From Alphaproteobacteria bacterium (GTDB lineage: Bacteria; Pseudomonadota; Alphaproteobacteria; Ferrovibrionales; Ferrovibrionaceae): a stretch of 64,000 bases of DNA. Numbering within the stretch: position 1 is the stretch's first letter; each line of letters begins with the position of its first letter. The stretch spans positions 372,001 through 436,000 of the forward strand of contig JAFKFH010000006.1 in NCBI GenBank assembly GCA_017307375.1. The letters run 5' to 3'. The notes beneath the pieces were generated by a model. That model was not told the origin of the DNA. It saw only the letters and a program-made list of their open reading frames with translations, and ran no database searches. The position numbers and the translations under genes are program-made. Below, piece after piece: positions 1 through 8,279 of this stretch.

Positions 1-403
1 CATCTGGGGCGCGCGGGTCGCTGACCGGCGTCCGCACCAGGCGATGCATCGCCAGCACGATCCCTTCCTCCCAGGCCGCGTCGCCATGGGCGATCGCCTC
101 GCGCAAGGCGATCTCGTTGATCCAGCAGCGGGTGCGGGTCAGTTCCTCCAGGTCGTCCAGGCTGACCGTCGGCATATAGAAGCCGCGCTGGTCGCGCTGT
201 TCGACCATGCCTTCGGCGGCAAGACGATTGAGCGCCTCGCGCATCGGGCTGGAACCAACGTCATAGCGCTGCCGCAGCGTCTCGATGCGCAGCTTTTCGC
301 CGGGCCGGAACCTGCCGGCGATGATGTCTAGCCGCAGCCGTTCATAGGCCGACGAGGCAAGCGTGTTGGGTGTCTCGCGCACCGGGCGGGCAAGGGTGGT
401 CAT
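1..403 (-). CDS. GntR-family (FCD type) transcriptional regulator, partial
   Basis: The first 134 codons of a one-component regulator; the C-terminal effector domain lies beyond the left edge. It starts at the ATG at 403. The N-terminal part carries a GntR winged helix: RPGEKLRIETLRQRYDVG followed by SSPMREALNRLAAEGMV, where the SPMREAL recognition helix is a hallmark of the family. The acidic stretch after it (VSLDDLEELTRTRCWINEIAL) opens an FCD-type all-helical ligand domain as in FadR or VanR. The gene diverges from the aromatic catabolic operon starting at 536, so it most likely represses that operon and responds to a pathway acid. The family call is firm; the target is inferred from position. 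Confidence 0.85.
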   Translation of the reverse strand, partial: MTTLARPVRETPNTLASSAYERLRLDIIAGRFRPGEKLRIETLRQRYDVGSSPMREALNRLAAEGMVEQRDQRGFYMPTVSLDDLEELTRTRCWINEIALREAIAHGDAAWEEGIVLAMHRLVRTPVSDPRAPD

Positions 404-470
404 GGTCCTCCGGCGACCGGGGCTTATGGTCGCGAGAAATATGTATATCCCAGCACGCGTATTTTAATTA

Positions 471-513
471 TCGATATTTCGTTGACTGAATGCAAAATCT
501 CGATATTTTTGAC
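471..513. repeat. Tandem direct repeats, candidate GntR operator
   Basis: TCGATATTTCGTTGAC at 471-486 is repeated as TCGATATTTTTGAC at 500-513, 29 bases apart and in the same orientation, in the divergent GntR/FAH-hydrolase intergenic region. The copies overlap the likely promoter of the plus-strand operon. Seen directly; the regulatory role is inferred. Confidence 0.4.
482..509 (+). promoter_or_regulatory. Candidate sigma-70 promoter of the meta-cleavage operon
   Basis: TTGACT at 482-487 and TATTTT at 504-509 are separated by 16 bases, about 25 bases ahead of the start at 536. The -10 box is weak (4 of 6 consensus bases). The promoter lies inside the direct repeats at 471-513. Confidence 0.45.
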
Positions 514-535
514 GCAAACATCGAGGGAGGAAGCG

Positions 536-1384
536 ATGCGCTTCGTAAGTTTCGCCGGGCCGGCCGGGCCCGCGCTCGGCCTGGTGCAGGATGAGGAGGT
601 CGCCGATCTCGGCCAGACCAGCATCGAGACGCTGATCGCGCAGGGGTTCGACGGGGCCGCCGCGGCGGCCGCCAAGTCGTCGGTGCGTCATAAGCTGGCC
701 GATCTCGACCTGCTGCCGCCGACGCGCGGCGCCGGGAAGATCATCTGTCTCGGGCTCAACTACATCGACCACGCCGCGGAATCCGGTCACAAGCGGCCGG
801 AATACCCGGTGCTGTTCATGCGCGGCGCGACGTCGCTGGTCGCGCATGGCCAGCCGATCCTGCGCCCCGCCTGTTCGGACAAGCTCGACTACGAAGGCGA
901 GCTGGTCGCCGTGGTGGGCAAGCGTGCCCGCCATGTGGCACGGGCCGACGCACTGTCCTTTATCGCCGGCTATTCGATCTTCAACGATGCCTCGATCCGC
1001 GACTACCAGCTGCGCACGCCGCAATGGACGATCGGCAAGAATTTCGACGCCACCGGTGGCTATGGCCCGGTGTTCGTCACGGCCGACGAACTGCCGCCCG
1101 GGGCGGCCGGCCTGAAGATCCAGACCCGGCTGAACGGCCAGGTGCTGCAGGAAGCCAACACCACGGACATGATCTTCGGCGTGGCCGAGACCGTCGCGCT
1201 ACTGACCGAATGCCTGACGCTCGAACCCGGCGACCTGCTGGTCATGGGCACGCCGTCCGGTGTCGGCGGCGCGCGCAACCCGCAGGTCTGGATGAAGCCC
1301 GGCGACGTCTGCGAGGTCGAAATCGAGGGCATCGGCATCCTGAGCAACCCGATCGCGCAGGAAGCGGCGGCCCGCGCCGCCTGA
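536..1384 (+). CDS. Fumarylacetoacetate hydrolase (FAH) family protein
   Basis: A 282-residue FAH-family enzyme, the usual length for 2-oxo-hydratase, isomerase-decarboxylase and acylpyruvate hydrolase members. The ATG at 536 has a good ribosome site (GGGAGG six bases upstream); an upstream in-frame start at 482 overlaps the promoter and is less likely. Family features are GLNYIDHAAE near residue 78, the acidic metal-binding DYEGELVAVVGK, YSIFNDASIRDYQ and a C-terminal GDLLVMGTPSGVG. It should act on a beta-diketo or 2-hydroxy-dienoate ring-fission product in the cytoplasm. It is first in an operon with an extradiol dioxygenase and a flavoprotein hydroxylase, which fits a lower meta-cleavage step. 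The exact reaction (C-C hydrolysis, hydration or decarboxylation) cannot be read from sequence. Confidence 0.88.
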   Translation: MRFVSFAGPAGPALGLVQDEEVADLGQTSIETLIAQGFDGAAAAAAKSSVRHKLADLDLLPPTRGAGKIICLGLNYIDHAAESGHKRPEYPVLFMRGATSLVAHGQPILRPACSDKLDYEGELVAVVGKRARHVARADALSFIAGYSIFNDASIRDYQLRTPQWTIGKNFDATGGYGPVFVTADELPPGAAGLKIQTRLNGQVLQEANTTDMIFGVAETVALLTECLTLEPGDLLVMGTPSGVGGARNPQVWMKPGDVCEVEIEGIGILSNPIAQEAAARAA

Positions 1385-1400
1385 AGGGGGGAGGACCCAG

Positions 1401-2345
1401 ATGATCAAGGTGGCGGATATCGCCTACGTGACCTATGCGGTCGCCGATCTCGACCGGACCGAGCAGTTCCTGACGGATTTCGGCCTGGTCCGCTCGGCCC
1501 GGACCGCAGATGCGCTCTACATGCGCGGAGCGAGCGGCGCCCATCACCAGCATGTCAGCCGCCAATACATCGGCGGCGACGGTGACGGGCCTGGCCTGGT
1601 CGGCATCGCGCTGGCCGTCAGCAGCCGCGACGAACTGGCCGCGGCGACGGCGATCCCCGGCGCCTCCGCGATCGCGGCAATCGACGAGCCCGGTGGCGGC
1701 GAGCGCGTGCGGCTCGCCGGGCCGGAAGGCTATGTCATCGACCTGGTGCACGGCATCGCCACATTGCCGGCGATGCCGGTGCGCGATGCGCTGACGCTCA
1801 ATTCGGGTATGGCCAAGCCGCGTCAGGGCGCGACCCAGCGCCCGGTGCGCGGGCCGGCCCAGGTGCTGCGCCTCGGCCATGTCGCGCTTCTGACCCGCGA
1901 CCCCGGGGCGGCGGCCGTCTGGTTTTCCCGCCATCTCGGCCTGATCGCCTCCGACTATCTCGACGATCCGGCGTCGGGCGGCACGGCTGGCGTCTTCATG
2001 CGTTGCGACCGCGGCGCGGACCCGAGCGATCATCATACCATCGCCGTTGCCGGTGCGCCGATCACGCGTATCCATCACTGCTCGTTCGAAGTGCAGGACT
2101 TCGATGCGGTGCAGATCGGCGGCGAATGGCTGGAGGCGCGCGGCCACCGGCGCGAATGGGGCATCGGCCGCCATATCCTCGGCAGCCAGATCTTCGATTA
2201 CTGGCGCGATCCCGACGGCAACATGATCGAGCATTACACCGATTCCGACGTGTTCGACGCCTCGGTACCCAGCGCGCGCCATCCCGCCGGCCCCGATACG
2301 CTGTTCCAATGGGGGCCGCCGCCACCGCCGAGCTTCTTTACCTGA
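1401..2345 (+). CDS. VOC-family extradiol ring-cleavage dioxygenase
   Basis: A 314-residue protein of two vicinal-oxygen-chelate domains, the layout of type I extradiol catechol dioxygenases. The metal triad is present in the C-terminal domain: His160 (LGHVAL), a His at 225/226 (RIHHCSFEV) and Glu277 (NMIEHYTD), so Fe(II)-dependent meta cleavage is plausible. It starts 16 bases after the FAH gene behind GGGGGAGGA. The hydroxylase that could supply its catecholic substrate is next in the operon. The conserved end, YWRDPDGNMIEHYTD, is typical of BphC/MhpB-like type I enzymes. Substrate is unknown; two-ring and single-ring catechols are both possible. Confidence 0.87.
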   Translation: MIKVADIAYVTYAVADLDRTEQFLTDFGLVRSARTADALYMRGASGAHHQHVSRQYIGGDGDGPGLVGIALAVSSRDELAAATAIPGASAIAAIDEPGGGERVRLAGPEGYVIDLVHGIATLPAMPVRDALTLNSGMAKPRQGATQRPVRGPAQVLRLGHVALLTRDPGAAAVWFSRHLGLIASDYLDDPASGGTAGVFMRCDRGADPSDHHTIAVAGAPITRIHHCSFEVQDFDAVQIGGEWLEARGHRREWGIGRHILGSQIFDYWRDPDGNMIEHYTDSDVFDASVPSARHPAGPDTLFQWGPPPPPSFFT

Positions 2346-2378
2346 AGGCTTGCCGTTACCGGGGGAGGAGACAAAAGA

Positions 2379-3968
2379 ATGGATGAATGCGATGTGTTGG
2401 TCGTCGGGGCCGGGCCGGTTGGCCTTGCCACCGCGATCGAACTGGGACAGCGCGACGTCAAGGTTCGGGTCGTCGACCTGACCGACGACGTCGGCTTCCG
2501 CCCGCGGGCCAAGCTGACCAACGTGCGATCGATGGGGCTGATGCGGCGGTGGGGCCTGGCCCAGGCGGTGCGCGAGGCCGCGCCGCTGCCGGCCGACTAT
2601 CCCTCCGACGTGATCTTTGCGACCGGCATGAGCGGGCATCTGCTGACCCGCTTCGAGAATGCCTTCCGCTGCCGGCGCCAGCGCGACGCGCAATTCCCCG
2701 AACCGGCGCAGTGGATCCCGCAATATGCGCTGACCCGGATCCTGCGCGACCATGTCCGCACATTGCGCTCGGTGCGGCTCGATTACGGCCAGCGGTTCCT
2801 GGACCTCGAGCAGGACGGGGACGATGTCGTCGCGCGGATCGAGCCGGCCGCAGGCGGCGCCTCCCAGGCGCAGCGCTGCCGCTACCTGGTCGGTGCCGAT
2901 GGCCCGTCCTCGACCGTGCGGAAAGCACTGGGCATCCGCATGCAGGGCGACCATGCCTATGCGCGCAATTTCGGCGTCGTCTTCCGCGCGCCCGAGTTGC
3001 CGGCACATAACCGGCTGGGACCGGGCATTCAGTACTGGCTGACCAACCCGGCCTGCCCTGGCATCGTCGGGCCGATGGAGCGTGACCTCTGGTTCTTCGG
3101 AACCCAGGTGGCGCCGCAGGTCGATATCGACGGCCTCGATCCCGTCGCGCTGGTACGGCGTTGCATCGGCCTCGACATCGCGGTCGAGGTGGTGGCAACC
3201 GACCCCTGGATGTGCCATCGCCTGGTTGCCGAGCGCTATCGCGAGGGCCGCGTGATGCTCGCCGGCGATGCCTGTCACCTGCATCCGCCGATGGGCGGCT
3301 ACGGCATGAACATGGGGATCGGCGACGGGTTGGCCGTCGGGTGGACGCTCGCCGCCGTGCTGCAGGGATGGGGCGGCCCGGCGCTGCTCGACGCCTATCA
3401 GATCGAACGTCGCCAGGTGCATGAACGCGTCATCGCCGAGGCAGTCGAGAATTACTCGACCCTCACGAACCAGCTGGTGCGCGACGCGATGATGGCCGAC
3501 GGACCGGAAGGCGATGCGGCGCGCGCGGCGGTGGGCGAGGAGGTCGCCCGCGTCAAGCAGCGTGAATTCCACACGCTCGGCGTCGTCCTGGGCTGCCGCT
3601 ACGCCACCTCGCCGGTGATCGTCGGCGACGGCAGCACGGCGCCGCCGGACGAATACCGCAACTACCACCCGTCGGCCCATCCCGGCTGCCTCGCGCCCCA
3701 TGCCTGGCTGACCGACGGCAGCTCGCTCTACGACCATTTCGGCCGCGGCTTCACCTTGCTGGCCGAGACGGACGACGTTGCCGCCTTCCGGGCGGCGGCG
3801 GCGGCGCGGGGCATGCCGCTCACCGTCTTCGTCCATGGCGATCCCGCCCTGACCGAACTCTATGCCGCGCCGCTGGCGCTGATCCGGCCCGACCAGTTCG
3901 TCGCATGGCGCGGATCCGCCGTGCCGGCCGATGCCGGCGCCTTGCTCGACCGGATCAGAGGTATCTGA
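2379..3968 (+). CDS. FAD-dependent aromatic hydroxylase (PheA/TfdB/MhpA-like monooxygenase)
   Basis: A 529-residue class A flavoprotein monooxygenase. The N-terminal Rossmann motif is VVGAGPVGLATAIELGQ, a YLVGADGPSSTVRKALG segment provides the DG FAD/NADPH motif, and AGDACHLHPPMGGYGMNMG (GD at residues 296-297) is the second FAD motif. The C-terminal 150 residues resemble the thioredoxin-like domain of phenol hydroxylases. It probably hydroxylates a phenolic acid using NAD(P)H and O2 to give the catechol cleaved by the upstream dioxygenase. It starts 33 bases after that gene behind GGGGGAGGA. Substrate is unresolved: 3-(3-hydroxyphenyl)propionate-like, resorcinol-like and chlorophenol-like substrates all fit. 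Confidence 0.9.
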   Translation: MDECDVLVVGAGPVGLATAIELGQRDVKVRVVDLTDDVGFRPRAKLTNVRSMGLMRRWGLAQAVREAAPLPADYPSDVIFATGMSGHLLTRFENAFRCRRQRDAQFPEPAQWIPQYALTRILRDHVRTLRSVRLDYGQRFLDLEQDGDDVVARIEPAAGGASQAQRCRYLVGADGPSSTVRKALGIRMQGDHAYARNFGVVFRAPELPAHNRLGPGIQYWLTNPACPGIVGPMERDLWFFGTQVAPQVDIDGLDPVALVRRCIGLDIAVEVVATDPWMCHRLVAERYREGRVMLAGDACHLHPPMGGYGMNMGIGDGLAVGWTLAAVLQGWGGPALLDAYQIERRQVHERVIAEAVENYSTLTNQLVRDAMMADGPEGDAARAAVGEEVARVKQREFHTLGVVLGCRYATSPVIVGDGSTAPPDEYRNYHPSAHPGCLAPHAWLTDGSSLYDHFGRGFTLLAETDDVAAFRAAAAARGMPLTVFVHGDPALTELYAAPLALIRPDQFVAWRGSAVPADAGALLDRIRGI

Positions 3969-4000
3969 CCGCGTACCGCAAACCCCTGGGGAGGAAAATC

Positions 4001-5032
4001 ATGAAAAAAATCATCGCCGGCGCCGCAGCCGCCCTGCTGTCCGCCTGGCTGGGCACGGCCCAGGCCCAGACCATCGAACTGAAGATCTCCCACTACCTGC
4101 CGCCCAGCCAGACCATCCACAAGGAATTGACGCGGTGGAGCGACGAACTGGCCCAGCGTTCCGGCGGCAAGCTGAAGGCGACCGTCTATCCCTCCGGCCA
4201 GATGGGCCCGTTGCCCCGCCAGTTCGACATGGCGCGCACCGGCGTCGTCGACATCGCCTTCTTTTTCCCCGGCATCCTGCCGGGGCGCTTCCCATTGAGC
4301 GAGGCGATCCAGCTGCCCTTCACCTTCAACAAGGATGACAAGACGGTCCAACCGGTCTCTACCGCCGAGGCGTCGGCCATCATCACCGGCATGATGCCCG
4401 ACCTGGGCAAGGAATATCGCGACGTCAAGGTGCTCTATTTCATCGTGACGCCGACCGGCAGCCTGTTCTTCTCCAAGGCGACGGTGCGCCAGCCCGCCGA
4501 CCTCAAAGGCCTGCGCATCCGGCATAACGGCCCGATCTCGGCGGCGACGGTGCAGGCCTGGGGCGGAACGCCGGTCTCGGTCCAGCCGGCCGAACTGGCC
4601 GATGCCTTGCAGAAGGGCACGATCGACGGGCTGTTCATGAATTACGAAGGCGGCCAGGCCTTCCAGCTGGCGGCCGATGCCCGCAAGGTGACCGAGCTCA
4701 ACGCCGGCGCCGGCGTCTTCGTCCTGGCGATGAACCAGGCGAAATACGACGGCCTGCCGGCCGATCTGCGCAAGATCATCGACGAGACGTCCGGCGTGGC
4801 CGCCGCCCGCCGCGTCGGCGCGCTCTATGATCAGGCCGAGGCCGCCGGCCGCGCCTACGCCCTGGCCCAGCAGGTCGAGATCATCAAGCCCGACCTGGCC
4901 CAGTACCAGGCCTTCCGCAATGCCTCGGCCGGCATGGTCAACCAGACGATCGACGAGCTGGAGAAGCGCAACCTGCCGGCCAAGCGCTTCTTTGCCGACG
5001 TGGCCAAGGCTGTCGCCGGGGCGGGGCAGTGA
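4001..5032 (+). CDS. dctP: TRAP transporter periplasmic solute-binding protein
   Basis: A 343-residue DctP-family binding protein. The ATG at 4001 follows GGGGAGGA; the signal peptide is MKKIIAGAAAALLSAWLGTA with likely cleavage after AQA at residue 22. Family segments include SGGKLKATVYPSGQMG, the DLKGLRIR element near residue 170 with an Arg that normally contacts a substrate carboxylate, and ADALQKGTIDGLF. It captures an organic acid in the periplasm for the DctQM permease that follows. Co-transcription with ring hydroxylase and ring-cleavage genes suggests the ligand is the aromatic acid degraded by this operon. Confidence 0.92.
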   Translation: MKKIIAGAAAALLSAWLGTAQAQTIELKISHYLPPSQTIHKELTRWSDELAQRSGGKLKATVYPSGQMGPLPRQFDMARTGVVDIAFFFPGILPGRFPLSEAIQLPFTFNKDDKTVQPVSTAEASAIITGMMPDLGKEYRDVKVLYFIVTPTGSLFFSKATVRQPADLKGLRIRHNGPISAATVQAWGGTPVSVQPAELADALQKGTIDGLFMNYEGGQAFQLAADARKVTELNAGAGVFVLAMNQAKYDGLPADLRKIIDETSGVAAARRVGALYDQAEAAGRAYALAQQVEIIKPDLAQYQAFRNASAGMVNQTIDELEKRNLPAKRFFADVAKAVAGAGQ

Positions 5033-5511
5033 TCGCGGCGCTCGACCGGCTTTGCCGGTTGATGACCTGGATCGGGGCGGCGGCGCTCGTGGTGATGATG
5101 CTGGGTACCGTCGCCGACGTGGTGCTGCGCGCGGTGGCGAACCTGCCGCTGCGCGGTACCGTCGATCTGGTCGAGGCGATGCTGGTGCTGGTCGTCTTCC
5201 TCGGCCTGCCGGAAAGCTTCCTGCGGCAGGAGCAGATCACCGTCGACATCTTCGACCATGTGGTCTCAGCCCCCGTGCTGCGCGCCTTCCGCGTCGCGGC
5301 CGCTGCGGCCTCGCTCGGCTTCCTCGTGCTGCTCGCCGTCTATGTCGTGCGGCCGATGCTCGATGCCCTCGAATTCGGCGACCGCAAGCCCGATCTGCCG
5401 ATCCCGATCTTTCCGCTGATGGTGGTGATCGAAGTCTCGATCGTCGTGTCGCTGATCGCGATGGCACTGATCACCGTGCGCGAAGTCGTCCGCCGCGAGG
5501 CCCGGGCATGA
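5029..5511 (+). CDS. dctQ: TRAP transporter small permease (DctQ)
   Basis: A 160-residue integral membrane protein with four predicted hydrophobic helices. It starts with GTG inside the stop of dctP (GTGA overlap), a translational-coupling arrangement. LRGTVDLVEAMLVLVVFLGLP followed by ITVDIFDHVV is characteristic of the DctQ family. It pairs with the DctM subunit downstream to couple Na+ influx to solute uptake. Confidence 0.9.
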   Translation: MIAALDRLCRLMTWIGAAALVVMMLGTVADVVLRAVANLPLRGTVDLVEAMLVLVVFLGLPESFLRQEQITVDIFDHVVSAPVLRAFRVAAAAASLGFLVLLAVYVVRPMLDALEFGDRKPDLPIPIFPLMVVIEVSIVVSLIAMALITVREVVRREARA

Positions 5512-6809
5512 GTGCCGAAGTCGTCGGCATGATCGGCATGGCGGGGCTGGTCGTCATGATCCTGTGTCGCATTCCCGTCGCCATCGCGCTGGGCCTGGTC
5601 GGCCTGGTCGGCTATGCGGTGCTGCAGGGCTGGGCCAAGGCGGCGCTGGTCTTCGGCGCGGTGCCGCTCGAGCTTGCCTCCGCCTATACCCTGTCGGTGG
5701 TGCCGTTGTTCGTGCTGATGGGGGCGCTGGCCACCACCGCCGGGCTGTCGGCCGACCTGTTCCGCGCCGCCAATGCGATGTTCATGGGGGTGCGCGGCTC
5801 GCTCGCCATGGCGGCGATCGGCGCCTCCGCCGCGTTCGGCGCGGTCTGCGGCTCGTCGGTCGCCACCGCGGCGACCATGGGCCGGGTCTCGATCCCGGAG
5901 ATGCTGAAGGCGGGGTACGACCACGGTCTCGCCGCCGGCGCCGTGGCCGCCGGCGGCACGCTCGGCATCCTGATCCCGCCGTCGCTGGTGCTGATGGTCT
6001 ACGGCCTGATCGCCCAGCTGTCGGTCGCCAAGCTGTTCGCCGCCGCGATGGTGCCGGGCCTGGTGTTGACGGTGCTCTACATCGTCGTCGTCCGCATCAT
6101 GGTGGCGTTGCGGCCTGAACGGGCACCGCGCCTGCCGACGCAGGGGCTGGCAACGATCCCGAAGACCCTGCTGCGCATCTGGCATGTCGTGCTGCTGTTC
6201 GGCGTCACGCTCGGCGGCATCTATCTCGGCTGGTTCAGCCCGACCGAGGCGGCCGCGGTCGGCGCCTTCGGCGCGCTGGTCCTGGGGGTGGCGCTGCGCC
6301 GCCTGGGTCGTGCCGAAGCGGTACGGACCTTCGGCGAGACGGTCCGGGTGGTCGCGACCTTCACCATCATCATCATGGGTGCGACGCTGTTCTCCTATTT
6401 CGTCGTGCAGACCGGCATCGCGCGCACCATCGTCGACTGGATCGCCGGGCTCGGCATTCCCCCGCTCGGCGTCATGCTGGCGCTGATCGTGTTCTACATC
6501 GTGCTGGGCTGTTTCCTCGAAGGCATCGGCATGGTGCTGGTGACGGTTCCGGTGCTGCTGCCGCTGGTGACGGCCAACGGCTACGACCCGATCTGGTTCG
6601 GCGTACTGCTGGTCATCGTCATCGAGATCGGGCTGATCCATCCGCCGGTCGGCATGAACCTGTTCGTGATCCGATCGCAGGCGCCGGAGATAGCGCTGAA
6701 GGACATGTACTGGGGTGTCCTGCCCTATCTCGCGGCGCCCTTCGTGCTGATCGCCTTGCTGCTGGCCTTCCCCGGCCTCGCCCTCTGGCTGCCGGGGCAG
6801 ATGCGCTAG
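5508..6809 (+). CDS. dctM: TRAP transporter large permease (DctM)
   Basis: A 433-residue multi-helix transport subunit (about 12 hydrophobic segments). The ATG at 5508 overlaps the dctQ stop (ATGA). DctM signatures are GSSVATAATMGRVSIPEMLKAGY, AAGGTLGILIPPSLVLMVYG and the C-terminal IGLIHPPVGMNLFVI. The gene completes a classical DctPQM tripartite importer encoded last in the aromatic operon. Its TAG stop overlaps the TAG stop of the opposing alcohol-dehydrogenase-like gene in a shared CTAG (6806-6809). Confidence 0.92.
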   Translation: MSAEVVGMIGMAGLVVMILCRIPVAIALGLVGLVGYAVLQGWAKAALVFGAVPLELASAYTLSVVPLFVLMGALATTAGLSADLFRAANAMFMGVRGSLAMAAIGASAAFGAVCGSSVATAATMGRVSIPEMLKAGYDHGLAAGAVAAGGTLGILIPPSLVLMVYGLIAQLSVAKLFAAAMVPGLVLTVLYIVVVRIMVALRPERAPRLPTQGLATIPKTLLRIWHVVLLFGVTLGGIYLGWFSPTEAAAVGAFGALVLGVALRRLGRAEAVRTFGETVRVVATFTIIIMGATLFSYFVVQTGIARTIVDWIAGLGIPPLGVMLALIVFYIVLGCFLEGIGMVLVTVPVLLPLVTANGYDPIWFGVLLVIVIEIGLIHPPVGMNLFVIRSQAPEIALKDMYWGVLPYLAAPFVLIALLLAFPGLALWLPGQMR

Positions 6810-7819
6810 AACCCCGCCAGCACGATCTTGCCGCGCGTCGCGCCGGATTCGATCCGGGCATGCGCGCGGCACAAGGTGCCCGCGTCGATCCGGCCCAACG
6901 TCTCGGTCGCCGTGGTGCGGATGACGCCGGCATCGACCAGCGCCGAGACTTCGTTCAGCAGGCGATGCTGGGCGATCATGTCGGGCGTCTCGAACAGCGG
7001 CCGGGTGAACATCAGTTCCCAATGGGCCGAGATGCTGGCCCGCTTCAGCGGCACGATGTCGAAGGTCTTGGGATCGTCGATCAGGGCAAACTTGCCCTGC
7101 GGCCGGATGGCCGGGATGATGCCGGGATAGTGGCGGTCGCTCGCGGTCAGGCTCGCCACCATGTCGACCTGGGGCTGGCCGATCGCCTTCAATTCGGCGA
7201 CCAGGTCCTTGGCGTGGTCGACGACATGATGGGCGCCGAGGCTCAGGCACCAGTCGCGCGTCTCCGGCCGCGAGGCGGTGGCGATCACGGTCAGCCCGGT
7301 CAGCCGGGCGGCCAACTGGATCAGCATCGACCCGACGCCGCCCGCCCCGCCGATGATCAGCAGGCTGCGGCCGTCCGGCGTCTTGCCGGGGGCGACCCCC
7401 AGCCGGTCGAACAGGATCTCCCAGGCGGTGATCGCGGTCAGCGGCAAGGCCGCGGCTTCAGGCCACGAAAGCGATTTCGGCTTTCGGCCGACGATGCGCT
7501 CGTCGACCAGATGATATTCCGCATTGGTGCCCGGCCGGGCGATCGAACCGGCGTAGAACACCGCGTCGCCCGGCTGGAACAGCGTTACCGCCGGGCCGAC
7601 GGCGGTGACCGTTCCGGCCGCGTCCCATCCCAGGATTTTCGCCGTGCCGTCCGGCGGCGCGACCCCTGCGCGGACCTTCGTGTCGACCGGATTGACCGAG
7701 ACCGCCTCGATCCGGACCTTCAGGTCGCGCGGACCCGGTTCGGGCTCGGGGATGTCGAGGTCGATCAGCGCTTGATCGGCGGTAATGGGTGACGGCGTAT
7801 AGTACCCGACGGCTTTCAT
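6806..7819 (-). CDS. Zinc-type alcohol dehydrogenase-like quinone oxidoreductase
   Basis: A 337-residue MDR-superfamily oxidoreductase resembling the zinc-binding alcohol dehydrogenase family / quinone reductase group. The ATG at 7819 is preceded by AGGAG at good spacing; an in-frame upstream start at 7903 would run through the divergent promoter. The GroES-like domain holds VSVNPVDTKVRAG and ILGWDAAGTVTAVG; the NADPH-binding motif is IIGGAGGVGSMLIQLA near residue 155. The structural-zinc cysteines of true alcohol dehydrogenases are absent, so a quinone or enone reductase role is more likely. It diverges from an HxlR regulator (7921) with a conserved N-terminal Cys, a pairing typical of quinone or electrophile sensing. 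Confidence 0.87.
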   Translation of the reverse strand: MKAVGYYTPSPITADQALIDLDIPEPEPGPRDLKVRIEAVSVNPVDTKVRAGVAPPDGTAKILGWDAAGTVTAVGPAVTLFQPGDAVFYAGSIARPGTNAEYHLVDERIVGRKPKSLSWPEAAALPLTAITAWEILFDRLGVAPGKTPDGRSLLIIGGAGGVGSMLIQLAARLTGLTVIATASRPETRDWCLSLGAHHVVDHAKDLVAELKAIGQPQVDMVASLTASDRHYPGIIPAIRPQGKFALIDDPKTFDIVPLKRASISAHWELMFTRPLFETPDMIAQHRLLNEVSALVDAGVIRTTATETLGRIDAGTLCRAHARIESGATRGKIVLAGF

Positions 7820-7878
7820 GACAATCTCCTGCTGGCTGTCGGCAACGGAGATAGTGGGTGGCTGCGCCTGCATCGATA

Positions 7879-7894
7879 CGGCATAATTCTGCCG
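7879..7894. promoter_or_regulatory. Inverted repeat, candidate HxlR operator
   Basis: CGGCA-TAATTC-TGCCG is a perfect 5-base inverted repeat around a 6-base centre, in the 101-base gap between the divergent oxidoreductase (start 7819) and HxlR gene (start 7921). CATAAT within it could serve as a -10 box. Function inferred from position. Confidence 0.35.
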
Positions 7895-7920
7895 GTAGTA
7901 CACATTTGGATACTGTGGCG

Positions 7921-8274
7921 ATGAAAAAGCTGCGGCACTACGACTGCGCCAGCGGTTGCCCGGTCGAGGCGACGCTCGACCTGATCGACGGCAAATGGAA
8001 GGGTGTGATCCTCTATCACCTGGAGGATGGACCGATCCGCTTCAACGAACTGCGCCGCCGCCTGAACCATATCACCCAGCGCATGCTGACCCGGCAGCTG
8101 CGCGAGCTGGAGGACAGCGGGCTGATCCTGCGCACCGTCTATCCGCAGGTGCCGCCCAAGGTCGAATACGCACTGTCCGACGACGGCCGCAGCCTGGCGC
8201 CGGTGATCGCCGCGCTGCACGACTGGGGGCGCGGCTGGCTGACCCGTCGGCCGCAGGCCCAGGCGGCCGAGTAG
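7921..8274 (+). CDS. HxlR-family transcriptional regulator
   Basis: A 117-residue single-domain winged-helix protein. The core is CPVEATLDLIDGKWKGVILYHL, then RFNELRRRLNHITQRMLTRQLREL and the wing VEYALSDDGRSL. The Cys in SGCPVEATL is at the position of the redox- or quinone-sensing cysteine in YodB/QorR-like members. I start at the ATG at 7921 because it gives the canonical MKKLRHYDC N-terminus. It diverges from a quinone-oxidoreductase-like gene, its likely target. Confidence 0.88.
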   Translation: MKKLRHYDCASGCPVEATLDLIDGKWKGVILYHLEDGPIRFNELRRRLNHITQRMLTRQLRELEDSGLILRTVYPQVPPKVEYALSDDGRSLAPVIAALHDWGRGWLTRRPQAQAAE

Positions 8275-8279
8275 GCACG

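Noticed and set aside
482-535. Upstream start for the FAH-family gene
   Set aside because: It lies in the promoter and direct repeats; the ATG at 536 has a proper ribosome site and matches the family N-terminus.
1242-3836. Very long antisense open frame opposite the meta-cleavage genes
   Set aside because: High GC removes stop codons from the opposite frames; the encoded peptide is Arg/His/Gly/Ala-rich without domains, while the plus-strand genes have intact catalytic motifs.
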